NCBI GenBank assembly: GCA_964403795.1
Contig: CAYOHP010000019.1
Span: forward strand, 11,618-75,617
Source: CAYOHP01 sp964403795 [NCBI: uncultured bacterium]
GTDB taxonomy: Bacteria > Muiribacteriota > UBA6191 > CAZXTJ01
Direction of reading: 5' to 3'
DNA: 64,000 nt
A program made the position numbers and the translations under genes. Positions 35,556-43,654 of the stretch are shown one piece after another. Numbering within the stretch: position 1 is the first letter of the stretch; each line of letters opens with the position of its first letter. Below the pieces are notes generated by a model that was not told where the DNA came from, ran no database searches, and worked only from the letters and a program-made list of their open reading frames with translations.

Positions 35556-37535
35556 ATGGAGAAGCTGCAGAACCTGATCGGTAGCCGTCGTCGCGACCCT
35601 TCGACCGGAAGGTGGCTGGAGCGGCGCGAGCCCGCCACCGGCATCCCATGGCTCCTGGTCCCGGACTCGGGCGCCGAGGACGTGGCCGCGGCGGTGGCCG
35701 AGGCGCGGGCGGCGTTCCCGGGATGGTCGGCGACCCCCGTGGTCGAGCGGGCCCGGATCCTGGAGCGGATCGCCGACGGGATCCGGGGAAGGGCCGAGGA
35801 GTTGGCCCGGATCGAGAGCCGCGACCAGGGGAAGCCCGTGGCCCTGGCCCGCAGCGTCGACATCCCCAGGGCCGAGGAGAACTTCCGTTTCTTCGCCCGG
35901 GCCGTGCTCCAGCACGAGGACCGGGCCACCCGCCAGGAGCCCGGTTTCCTGAACTACGTCCACCGGTCGCCGGTGGGCGTGGCGGGGCTGATCTCGCCCT
36001 GGAACCTTCCTCTCTATCTCCTCACCTGGAAGCTGGCTCCGGCGCTGGCCGCCGGCAACACCTGCGTGGCCAAGCCCTCGGAGCTGACCTCGGCGACCGC
36101 CTCGGTGCTGGGAGAGATCCTGGCGGGATCGGGACTCCCGCCCGGGACGGTGAACCTGGTCTTCGGCACCGGGCCGGGGGCGGGCGAGCCGCTGGTGGCG
36201 CACCCCGACGTGCCGCTCGTCTCCTTCACCGGGGGGACTGCCACCGGGGCCCGGATCGCGGCGGTGGCGGCCCCGATGTTCAAGAAGCTCTCGCTCGAAC
36301 TGGGCGGCAAGAACCCGAACCTGGTCTTCGCCGACGCCGACCTCGAGGCGGCGGTCGCCACCTCGGTGCGGGCGGCCTTCACCAACCAGGGCGAGATCTG
36401 CCTGTGCGGGTCCCGGATCCTGGTCGAAGCCAGTCTCTACCCGCGCTTCGTGGAGGCCTTCGTGGCCCGGACCCGGGCGCTGCGGGTGGGCGACCCGCGG
36501 GATGCTGCGAGCGACCTCGGAGCGCTGGTCTCGGCGGAGCACCGGGCCAAGGTCGAGGGCTACCTCGAGCTGGCCCGCTCGGAGGGCGGCAGGATCGAGT
36601 GCGGCGGGGTCCGGCCGAAGCTGGCTGCGCCCTTCGACGGGGGCTTCTTCCTGGAGCCTGCCGTGGTCACCGGACTGGCTCCCGGCTGCCGCGTCATGCA
36701 GGAGGAGATCTTCGGCCCGGTGGTCACGATCTCGCCCTTCGAGGACGAAGAGGAAGCCCTGGCGATCGCCAACGGGACCCGCTACGGCCTGTCGGCGAGC
36801 GTCTGGACCCGCGACCTGGGTCGGGCCCACCGGTTGGCCGAGCGGCTCCAGGTCGGCACGGTCTGGGTCAACACCTGGATGCAGAGGGATCTGCGCATGC
36901 CCTTCGGGGGCGTGAAGCAATCGGGGCTGGGGCGGGAAGGCGGGGAGTACTCCCTCGAGTTCTTCACCGAGGCCCGCACCGTGTGCATCGGCTGGGGCGC
37001 CGCGGGCCCCGGGAAGCCGGGCGTGCCGGCGGCTCCTCCCGATCCTCCGCCCCGGCTCGCCGGTGCCCCTCCCCCTCCCCGACCCGATCCGGGTGCGACC
37101 CGGCCCTATCCCGGGGCGGTCGAGAGCAGCCGCGCCCCCGAGCCGGTGGGCCCCTACCCCCATGCCCGCCGGGAGGGCGACTTCCTCTTCCTCTCCGGCC
37201 TGGGACCGCGCCAGCGTGGCAGCAAGGAGATCCCGGGGGTGACCCTGGGTCCCGACGGGCGGGCCATCGCCCATGACATCGAGATCCAGACCCGGTCGGT
37301 GCTCGCCAACGTAGCCACGGTGCTCGAGGAGGCGGGGAGCTCGCTTGCCGAGATCGTGGACGTGCAGGTCTTCCTGGTCGACATGGAGAAGCACTTCGCC
37401 CGCTTCAACGAGGTCTACCGGGAGATCCTCGGGGCGGTGCGGCCGACCCGTACCACCATCGGGGTGACGGCGTTGCCGACGCCCATCGCGGTCGAGCTCA
37501 AGGTGGTGGCGCGAGCGCCCCGGGGCCCGGCGTGA
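35556..37535 (+). CDS. fused 2-aminomuconate 6-semialdehyde dehydrogenase / 2-aminomuconate deaminase
   Basis: A 659-residue fusion. Residues 1-482 are an aldehyde dehydrogenase: SPWNLP (Asn150), FTGGTATG, ELGGKNP (Glu248) and QGEICLCGSR with Cys284 as nucleophile. The ICLC spacing matches 2-aminomuconate semialdehyde dehydrogenase (AmnC/NbaE). A Pro/Ala/Gly linker of about 50 residues follows. Residues 520-655 are a RidA-fold deaminase with VGPYPHA, LFLSGLGPRQ, VFLVDMEKHFARFNEVY and the key Arg632 in VRPTRTTIGV, matching the 2-aminomuconate deaminase type. The fusion would pass 2-aminomuconate directly to 4-oxalocrotonate. The two parts are separate proteins in the characterised Pseudomonas and Cupriavidus pathways. 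Confidence 0.9.
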   Translation: MEKLQNLIGSRRRDPSTGRWLERREPATGIPWLLVPDSGAEDVAAAVAEARAAFPGWSATPVVERARILERIADGIRGRAEELARIESRDQGKPVALARSVDIPRAEENFRFFARAVLQHEDRATRQEPGFLNYVHRSPVGVAGLISPWNLPLYLLTWKLAPALAAGNTCVAKPSELTSATASVLGEILAGSGLPPGTVNLVFGTGPGAGEPLVAHPDVPLVSFTGGTATGARIAAVAAPMFKKLSLELGGKNPNLVFADADLEAAVATSVRAAFTNQGEICLCGSRILVEASLYPRFVEAFVARTRALRVGDPRDAASDLGALVSAEHRAKVEGYLELARSEGGRIECGGVRPKLAAPFDGGFFLEPAVVTGLAPGCRVMQEEIFGPVVTISPFEDEEEALAIANGTRYGLSASVWTRDLGRAHRLAERLQVGTVWVNTWMQRDLRMPFGGVKQSGLGREGGEYSLEFFTEARTVCIGWGAAGPGKPGVPAAPPDPPPRLAGAPPPPRPDPGATRPYPGAVESSRAPEPVGPYPHARREGDFLFLSGLGPRQRGSKEIPGVTLGPDGRAIAHDIEIQTRSVLANVATVLEEAGSSLAEIVDVQVFLVDMEKHFARFNEVYREILGAVRPTRTTIGVTALPTPIAVELKVVARAPRGPA

Positions 37536-38182
37536 GTCCGCGCCCCAGGGTCCTCGACATCTCGCCGCTGGTCACCGAGAGGATCGCGGTCTTCCCCGGG
37601 GACACGAGCTACCGCCGCCAAGTGGCCATGGACTGGGACCACGGCCACCACCTCGAGGTGAGCTCGATCGTCTCGACGGTCCACCTCGGCGCCCACGCCG
37701 ATGCCCCGGTCCACTATCACCGGGAAGGACGGGACATGGCCTCGATGCCGCTCCATCCCTATCTGGGTGCGGCCGAGGTGTTCCGGGTCGCACTCGATTC
37801 GCCTCGCCCGATCCGGGTGGAGGACTTCGCCGGTGGCGTGCCGTCCACGCCTCGGGTCCTCCTCGCCACCGGGACCTTCCCGGATCCGGATGCGTGGCGG
37901 GACGACTTCGCCAGCCTGGCCCCCGGCACCGTCGACTGGCTCGCCGACCACGGCGTGGTGCTGGTGGGCATCGACACGCCCAGCGTGGACCCCGCCGACT
38001 CCAAGGAACTCCCCGCCCACCAGCGCCTCTTCGCCCGGGGCGTCGTCAATCTCGAGGGCCTGGTGCTCGACGGCGTGGCGCCCGGACGCTACACCCTGGT
38101 GGCGCTGCCGCTGCGCCTGGCCGGGGCCGACGGCTCGCCGGTCCGGGCGGTGCTGGTCGACGGCGATCCCTCCCGGCTCTGA
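37532..38182 (+). CDS. kynB: kynurenine formamidase
   Basis: A 216-residue cyclase-family amidohydrolase that releases formate from N-formylkynurenine. Metal ligands are in HLGAHADAPVHYH (His51, His55, Asp57, His61), close to the HxGTHxDxPxH signature with Ala in place of Thr. The DISPLV opening and FPGDTSY block are also typical. The GTG start overlaps the previous stop. It is the last gene of the operon, and it supplies kynurenine after KynA. Kynureninase, kynurenine 3-monooxygenase and 3-hydroxyanthranilate dioxygenase are not in the window. Confidence 0.9.
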   Translation: MSPRPRVLDISPLVTERIAVFPGDTSYRRQVAMDWDHGHHLEVSSIVSTVHLGAHADAPVHYHREGRDMASMPLHPYLGAAEVFRVALDSPRPIRVEDFAGGVPSTPRVLLATGTFPDPDAWRDDFASLAPGTVDWLADHGVVLVGIDTPSVDPADSKELPAHQRLFARGVVNLEGLVLDGVAPGRYTLVALPLRLAGADGSPVRAVLVDGDPSRL

Positions 38183-38209
38183 CCCGGGGAGAGGTTCACG
38201 GTCTCTGAC

Positions 38210-38215
38210 TACACT
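38210..38215 (+). promoter_or_regulatory. -10 box of a likely leaderless kinase promoter
   Basis: TACACT ends 5 bases before GTG 38221 and 8 bases before ATG 38224. No Shine-Dalgarno is visible. Either codon could be the 5' end of the mRNA. Confidence 0.4.
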
Positions 38216-38220
38216 GTGGC

Positions 38221-40455
38221 GTGATGGACCTCCCTCCCCTGGCGGAGCGCTACCGGCCCGTCCGCGAGCTCGGACGCGGCGGCTTCGGCTGCGTGGTGCT
38301 GGCCGAGGACACCGTGCTCGGGCGGCAGGTGGCGGTGAAGCTGCTCGACGCCCCGGTCGGGGAAGTCGTGTGGCGGGAGCGCTTCGAACGGGAGGCCCGG
38401 CTCACCGCCTCGATCGTCCATCCCCATGTGGTGCGGGTCCTCGACCACGGGATCGGACCCGAGTCCCGCCCCTTCATCACCTACGAGCTGCTGGAGGGCC
38501 GGTCGCTCGCCGAGCAGCCCCCGGGCGCCCCCGAGGACACCGCCCTGGGCTGGGCCCGGCAGCTCGCCGAGGCGCTCTCGGCAATCCATGCCGCGGGCAT
38601 CGTGCACCGCGACATGAAGCCCGGCAACGTGCTGCTCCGGCCCGACGGGACGGTGGTGGTCGTCGACTTCGGGATCAGCCGGGGGAGCGAGGACAAGACC
38701 CTCACCATGGCCGGGGTGATCCTGGGGACGCCCGCCTTCCTGTCGCCGGAGGTCTGGCTGGGCGAGCCGGCAGGCCCGTCCTCGGACCAGTTCGCTCTGG
38801 CCGCCACGCTCGTCATGGTGCTCGCCGGCGAGAGCGTCTACGGCAGCGAGGACCCCTACGAGATCACCTTCCAGGTGACCAAGGGAAGGCCTCCCCGCCT
38901 TCCCGTGGGGTTCGAGAGCGAGTATCCGCGCCTGGCGCCGGTGCTCGCCCGGGGCCTGGCGGATCGGCCCGCCGGGCGCTTCCCCTCGGTCGGCGACTGG
39001 CTGGCGGCCCTTCCGTCCCCGGGACCCGGCCCCACTCCCGACCCCGAGTCCGCGCTCCCTGCCCACCCGACCCTGCCCTTGGGTCCGGGGGGTCCGTCCC
39101 AGCCCTCGGCCGGGGACACCTCGATGGTGGCCGCCCCCTGGCGGTCCTCGCGGTTGCCGCCCCGGAGGGGGGCCGCACCCGACACCTCGGCCGGGGAGAC
39201 CAGCCGGATCGGGGTGGGGGTACGACCGCCACCGGCGACGCCGGTTCGTGGCGGCCGCCGGGCTGCCGGGTTCGGCCTGGGACTGGCGGTGCTGGCCGGA
39301 GTCCTCGCCCTGGGCTTCGGCCTCGGACCCGGATCCACGCCCTCGCCGGACCCGACCCGGCCCACCGGTCCCGCCCCGGGCGCCTCCCCGACCCCCGACC
39401 CTGCCGCCCAGGCCGCCCTCGAGAACCAGGCCACCCGCCGGCCCCTGGTCGAGGCCTACCAGGCGGCCGAGGACTGGCGGATCGAGAAGCTGCTGGAGCA
39501 GTCCCCCGGGCGCGACGACCACACCCGCAAGCTCTACGGGGTCTCGCGGCACTTCGCTTCCGAGGCGAGTCAGCGGTACTGGGAGGGCTACCTCGACAAG
39601 CTGGCCACCCGGATCGAGTGGCTCGATTCCCGGAGCCTGCTCCGCTTCGACCCGGGAGAGGTCTACCCCGGCTGGATGCTCGAGCTCGTCACCCACTTCC
39701 TGACCCAGGACTTCCAATTCCTGCGCGCCTGGAAGCGCATGCTGGAGTTCTCGAAGTACGGGCTGGCCCTCCACGCCGCCCTGGCTTCCGGCGAAGTCGA
39801 GGAAGCGCGCCAGGACCTGGTGGCCCGGATCCTCGCCCTCGAGGACGCCACTGCGGCCTTCCTCCGACGGACCGCGGCGGCCCGGGCCAAGGTGGCACCG
39901 GCACTGCACCCCCTGGTCTTCACCCTGATCCCCTTCCACGACCTCGAAGAAACTCCGCGACTGGTCGAGGAGATGACGGCCTGGGCCCTCCGCACCCGCG
40001 AGGCCAATGCCATCGGTCCCCTCTGGATGGTGGTCGCCGGATCCCTGACCTCGGAGCGGTGTCGAGGCCCGATCCGACCACGGCTCGCCCTGGTTTCGGC
40101 CCTGACCCGGGGACTGGCGGCTCGGGTCGGGAACGACGGGCGGTACCTCGGGTACATGGCAGGGAGCCTCGCGACTCCCTGGGCCCAGCTGGTGGCCAGG
40201 CTCCCTTCGGGCTTCGGCGAATCGGATCTCGCCGGCTGGGACGAGTACATCGCCTGGCTGGAGACGATCCCCGGGAACCCGGCCCTGGATCCCTACTCCG
40301 GGATGTACGGCACCGTGCACCGCGCCATCGAGAGCGCCCGGGAGCGTGGCCTCGCCCAGATACCCCTCGCCCTGGCCCGGCTCGAACGGATGGAGGCGAT
40401 CCTGCCGCGGTTCCCGCCGAAGCAGCCCACGGCGCCGACTACGCCGTCGCCCTGA
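38221..40455 (+). CDS. Ser/Thr protein kinase with one membrane segment and an exported sensor-like domain
   Basis: A 744-residue Hanks-type kinase. The kinase domain (11-265) has the Gly loop LGRGGFGCVV, Lys40, the HRD triad at 129-131 in IVHRDMKPGN, DFG at 149-151, and GTPAFLSPE. A Pro/Ser-rich juxtamembrane linker leads to a membrane helix at about 349-369. The outer domain of some 330 residues after a proline stretch is helical and of no family I recognise. Typical kinases of this kind respond to an outside signal. It separates the tryptophan operon from the aminophenol-like genes, so control of either is possible but unshown. Confidence 0.88.
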   Translation: MMDLPPLAERYRPVRELGRGGFGCVVLAEDTVLGRQVAVKLLDAPVGEVVWRERFEREARLTASIVHPHVVRVLDHGIGPESRPFITYELLEGRSLAEQPPGAPEDTALGWARQLAEALSAIHAAGIVHRDMKPGNVLLRPDGTVVVVDFGISRGSEDKTLTMAGVILGTPAFLSPEVWLGEPAGPSSDQFALAATLVMVLAGESVYGSEDPYEITFQVTKGRPPRLPVGFESEYPRLAPVLARGLADRPAGRFPSVGDWLAALPSPGPGPTPDPESALPAHPTLPLGPGGPSQPSAGDTSMVAAPWRSSRLPPRRGAAPDTSAGETSRIGVGVRPPPATPVRGGRRAAGFGLGLAVLAGVLALGFGLGPGSTPSPDPTRPTGPAPGASPTPDPAAQAALENQATRRPLVEAYQAAEDWRIEKLLEQSPGRDDHTRKLYGVSRHFASEASQRYWEGYLDKLATRIEWLDSRSLLRFDPGEVYPGWMLELVTHFLTQDFQFLRAWKRMLEFSKYGLALHAALASGEVEEARQDLVARILALEDATAAFLRRTAAARAKVAPALHPLVFTLIPFHDLEETPRLVEEMTAWALRTREANAIGPLWMVVAGSLTSERCRGPIRPRLALVSALTRGLAARVGNDGRYLGYMAGSLATPWAQLVARLPSGFGESDLAGWDEYIAWLETIPGNPALDPYSGMYGTVHRAIESARERGLAQIPLALARLERMEAILPRFPPKQPTAPTTPSP

Positions 40456-40488
40456 AGTCCGGAACCGCGCTGGGAGCCGGAGGGGATC

Positions 40489-42699
40489 TCAGGCTCCCGC
40501 GTAGTCCCGCCAGTCGTAGTACCAGCGGTCGGAGTCCGGGTCCCACTCGTCCCAGGTGGGCACCGCGGCCAACCGGTCCCGCAGCGCCTCCGGGACGATG
40601 CCCGGGACCACGAAGGCCTTCTGGCGGTGGAGGCCGTAGGGGTTGCGGAGCTCGATCCCGAGCACCCCGAGGATGGAACGGGCGATGTACCAGGTGGCCT
40701 GCGGGTTCCAGCCATGGGCGATCTTCACGACGATGCCGAGGCCCTTGGGGTAGTCGGGGTGGACCAGGGCGATGCCCAGGAGCCCGTCGGCGCCTTCCTT
40801 GGCGATCACGCTGCCGCGCCCGGCCTTGAGGATGGTGCTGTCGAGCCGGTTGAAGCCGCCGATCAGGTCGGGATGGCCGGTCATGGCTCCCCAGATCCAG
40901 TCCTCGGCACGGGCCTCGGCCAGCCCGGCGTAGAGCAGCGCCAGCTCCGAGACCGTGTTCGATACGGTGGGTAGCCCGCACCCGTCCCGGGCGACCCGCA
41001 GCGGTTCCCAGTCGGCGCCGAGCCAGCGGCGGAGCACCCCGAGGTACTCCTGGAACATGGGGTGCTGGGGCAGGGTGTAGCCGACCCGCGACCAGCCCCG
41101 GTGCCGGCAGCCGCGGAGCAGGGCGGCGTGCTCGCCGGAGCAGCAGTGGTACCAGCGCCGGGCCCGCCGGACCTGGCGGCCGAACTGCACCAGCGGCACG
41201 TCGAGCGGGGTCTGCATCAATGGCCACTCGGCCGGGTCGAGGATCGACTGCGCCGCCGCCACATGTTCGGTGTCGCCGTTGTGGCTGGCGAGCGCGATCG
41301 CCTTCTGGGGATCGTCCAGAACCCCGGCGAGGGCGGGGGCGAAGACCTTCATGAGGAAGGGCTTCATCATGCTGCGCCCGTAACAGAGGACGTTGCCTCC
41401 GAAGGAGTGGACGATCCTCCCCCCGCTCGCCCAGGCCACCGCCCCGTGCACGGTGGTCTCGCTGACGCCGTTGCGCCGGTAATCGATCAGGGGCTCCCAC
41501 TCGACGTCCCGGCCCGAGGGCAGACCCGCGATCTCCTCGCCGAGCGGACTCGACGGGTAGCACCGGCTGCCGGGCCGGCCCGGACTCACGTCGCTGGTGG
41601 GTCGCCCGGGAGGCGGTGCGGGCGGCGGGCTCCCGGCCACCAGCTCGCCGGCCCGGCGCAACGGGGCCGGTGCCGACGCCGCCGCGGCCGGACCGGGTCC
41701 CTCCCCGGGGGCCTCCGGCTCGTCCTGGGCACCTTGCGCGGATCCCTGGGGCTCCTGGCCGCCTTCCCCCGAGCCCGGCCCGGAGAGCACGCCGCGCTCG
41801 CCCCGGAAGACCTCCACGTCCTCCTCGTCGTACTCCTTGTCGCCCACGCCCCCCGGCGCCGGCGAGAGCGACACCACGCAGGCCCCGGTGCCATAGACCG
41901 GCTCGTAGGCATGGACCTCGCCCTGGTAGCGGTTGTGCTGGCCCATGACCGCCGAGAGCCACCACATGGGCTTGAAGGAGACGACCTTCTTCACCCGCAC
42001 CTGCTTGTGGATCTCGCGGGAGAGCTGGGCCACGTCCTCGAGGCGTCCCTGTCCGAGGAACTCGAGGAGCTTGCGGTTCCACTCGTCGTCCTTGGCGGAG
42101 TGGATGCGGTCCTCGGCCGGGTCGATCCAGTCGGTGAACATGCGGTTCGACAGGCTGGTCACCGCCACCACGGCCGTCGGCACCCCGTCGGCCTCGATGG
42201 CATCCCTGGCGGCCCGTCCCAGGACCACCGTCTCGGCCCGGTCGGAGTAGACGTTCGAGGAGACGATGCAGGCCTGGATCCGGCGCTCGGGGTCAAGCAA
42301 CTTCAGCGCCACGACGGAGCCGGTGTCGATGGGGAAGCCGCGGTAGGCGACGGTGCGGGCCTGGAGGCCGCGGGCCTGGGCTGCGGAGCGGTAGGCCTCG
42401 GCGAAGGCGGCATCGATCCGGAACCGGTAGGGGATGGACCCGAGTCCGTGGAAGAGCTCGTCGACGTGCACCCACTCGGGCTCCGGGTCGGCCTGGATCT
42501 GGTGGCCGATCACGCTGGGCCAGACCGTGCTGTAGAGGAGGAGGCGCCGGGCCCCGCTGGCTTCGAGCCGCGCCCTGGCCGCCTCGAAGCCGGCCCGGAT
42601 CCGGGCCCAACCCGGATTCTGCTCCGGGACCAGCAGCGGATGCGGCATCGGGCTGGTGACCAGCCCCAGCACCACCGGATCGTCGGACGCGGCGTTCAC
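40489..42699 (-). CDS. fusion of 2-aminophenol 1,6-dioxygenase alpha-like domain and asparaginase II domain
   Basis: A 736-residue fusion. Residues 1-280 match the alpha subunit of 2-aminophenol 1,6-dioxygenase (AmnA-like LigB fold): WVHVDELFH, GSIPYRFRID and GFPIDTGSVVA. The alpha subunit of AmnAB lacks the iron site. An acidic then Pro/Ala/Gly linker (285-395) joins an asparaginase II domain (about 400-715) with RSMMKPFLMKVF, ASHNGDTEHV, YHCCSGEHAALL, DGCGLPTVSN and KEGADGL. In the CSG(K/E)H motif Glu replaces the usual Lys. It overlaps the beta-like gene by GTGA. An internal GTG at 41589 could make the asparaginase alone but has no ribosome site. Substrate unknown. Confidence 0.85.
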   Translation of the reverse strand: MNAASDDPVVLGLVTSPMPHPLLVPEQNPGWARIRAGFEAARARLEASGARRLLLYSTVWPSVIGHQIQADPEPEWVHVDELFHGLGSIPYRFRIDAAFAEAYRSAAQARGLQARTVAYRGFPIDTGSVVALKLLDPERRIQACIVSSNVYSDRAETVVLGRAARDAIEADGVPTAVVAVTSLSNRMFTDWIDPAEDRIHSAKDDEWNRKLLEFLGQGRLEDVAQLSREIHKQVRVKKVVSFKPMWWLSAVMGQHNRYQGEVHAYEPVYGTGACVVSLSPAPGGVGDKEYDEEDVEVFRGERGVLSGPGSGEGGQEPQGSAQGAQDEPEAPGEGPGPAAAASAPAPLRRAGELVAGSPPPAPPPGRPTSDVSPGRPGSRCYPSSPLGEEIAGLPSGRDVEWEPLIDYRRNGVSETTVHGAVAWASGGRIVHSFGGNVLCYGRSMMKPFLMKVFAPALAGVLDDPQKAIALASHNGDTEHVAAAQSILDPAEWPLMQTPLDVPLVQFGRQVRRARRWYHCCSGEHAALLRGCRHRGWSRVGYTLPQHPMFQEYLGVLRRWLGADWEPLRVARDGCGLPTVSNTVSELALLYAGLAEARAEDWIWGAMTGHPDLIGGFNRLDSTILKAGRGSVIAKEGADGLLGIALVHPDYPKGLGIVVKIAHGWNPQATWYIARSILGVLGIELRNPYGLHRQKAFVVPGIVPEALRDRLAAVPTWDEWDPDSDRWYYDWRDYAGA

Positions 42700-43595
42700 G
42701 ACCGGCCCTCCGCCGGCGCCAGCCAGCCGACCACCGCGTTCCCGGTCCCGATCACGGTCCCGTAGGCGTAGACCTTGCCTGGCGTTTGCGGGAACCCCAG
42801 GGCCGAGAGCAGCCAGGACATGCTGCCGGCATCCGTCTCGCTGGTGGCCTGCTCGGTGAACTCGGGCATCAGGTCGTAGACCTCGCGGCTCCGGCCCCTG
42901 CGGACCAGGTCGAGCAGCTTCATGTCCCACAGGTACTGGGCGTGGCTCTGCACATGTTCCCGCGTCATGTCCTCGGGGATCGCCGCCTCGGTGGTGAAGT
43001 GGCGGTGGGAGAGGGAGTTCGACGAGAGCAGGACCGCCCGCTTGCCGCTCGCCTCGATCGCCTCCCGGGTGGCCCGTCCCAGGACCTCGGCCTTCTCCTG
43101 CATGACCTCGACCGAGTAGTAGGAGCGGGACCGGTTGGACGAGATCGCCACGATCGGCTTGTCCCAGGCGGGCCGCGTCATGTGGCAGGAGACCAGGGTC
43201 CCGTAGTCCACCCGGAAGTCGGCGTTGCGCATCATCGAGGCGGTCAGCCCGGCGGCCCGGGCCCGGTCATGGATCGCCTCCGCCAGCGGCACGTCGACCG
43301 TCAGGTCGTAGTGGAAGCGGAAGAGGTTGGGGAAGACCGGGTCGACCGAGAGCGACCGGAACGAGGGAACCCCCAGGAAGTGGGTCCCGATATAGGTCTG
43401 CCAGTGGGGCGAGAGCACCACCAGCACGTCGTAGTCGAGCCGGTCGAGATCCTCCCGGAGGCGCTCGTAGCCCCAGCGGAGTTCCTCCCAGCCGCACTCG
43501 GCCCGGGGCTCGTTCTGGGGCGGGTTCTCGGCGTAGACCAGGTGGGGCGGGTGGGGTGCCAACGCCCCGGCCACGATGCGTCCCGGCTTGCCCAT
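42696..43595 (-). CDS. LigB-fold extradiol dioxygenase, 2-aminophenol 1,6-dioxygenase beta-like
   Basis: A 299-residue protein very similar in pattern to AmnB. The iron ligands are His15 in LAPHPPH, His64 in LSPHWQT and Glu253 in the TSETDAG segment. FLGVPSFRSLSVDPVFPNLFRF and ADFRVDYGTLVSCHM are also family blocks. AmnBA cleaves 2-aminophenol next to the hydroxyl to 2-aminomuconate 6-semialdehyde. That product is the substrate of the fused dehydrogenase 6 kb away. The ATG at 43595 sits 7 bases after the -10 of a good promoter, so it is probably leaderless, although a longer in-frame start exists. Confidence 0.88.
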   Translation of the reverse strand: MGKPGRIVAGALAPHPPHLVYAENPPQNEPRAECGWEELRWGYERLREDLDRLDYDVLVVLSPHWQTYIGTHFLGVPSFRSLSVDPVFPNLFRFHYDLTVDVPLAEAIHDRARAAGLTASMMRNADFRVDYGTLVSCHMTRPAWDKPIVAISSNRSRSYYSVEVMQEKAEVLGRATREAIEASGKRAVLLSSNSLSHRHFTTEAAIPEDMTREHVQSHAQYLWDMKLLDLVRRGRSREVYDLMPEFTEQATSETDAGSMSWLLSALGFPQTPGKVYAYGTVIGTGNAVVGWLAPAEGRS

Positions 43596-43602
43596 GCCGG
43601 CG

Positions 43603-43631
43603 ACGCTACCCCGCTCCGACGCGAGGGTCAA
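43603..43631 (-). promoter_or_regulatory. sigma70-type promoter for the aminophenol dioxygenase-like operon
   Basis: On the minus strand TTGACC (43631-43626), a 17-base spacer and TAGCGT (43608-43603) form a near-consensus promoter. The -10 lies 7 bases before the ATG, which implies a leaderless mRNA. Confidence 0.6.
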
Positions 43632-43641
43632 GGAGGCCGGC

Positions 43642-43647
43642 TACAAT
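43642..43647 (+). promoter_or_regulatory. -10 box of a likely leaderless promoter
   Basis: TACAAT ends 7 bases before the ATG at 43655. It is divergent from, and 34 bases away from, the promoter of the dioxygenase operon. Confidence 0.45.
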
Positions 43648-43654
43648 GCCCCCC

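Noticed and set aside
33072-37394. A 1,440-codon open frame on the minus strand
   Set aside because: It is antisense to kynA, the SDR, the flavoprotein and the dehydrogenase, all of which have clear motifs. Its translation is low-complexity.
42696-43595. LigB-fold protein as a 3-hydroxyanthranilate 3,4-dioxygenase
   Set aside because: That enzyme is a cupin. This protein has the LigB fold and matches AmnB, so ring cleavage of an aminophenol-type compound is more likely.
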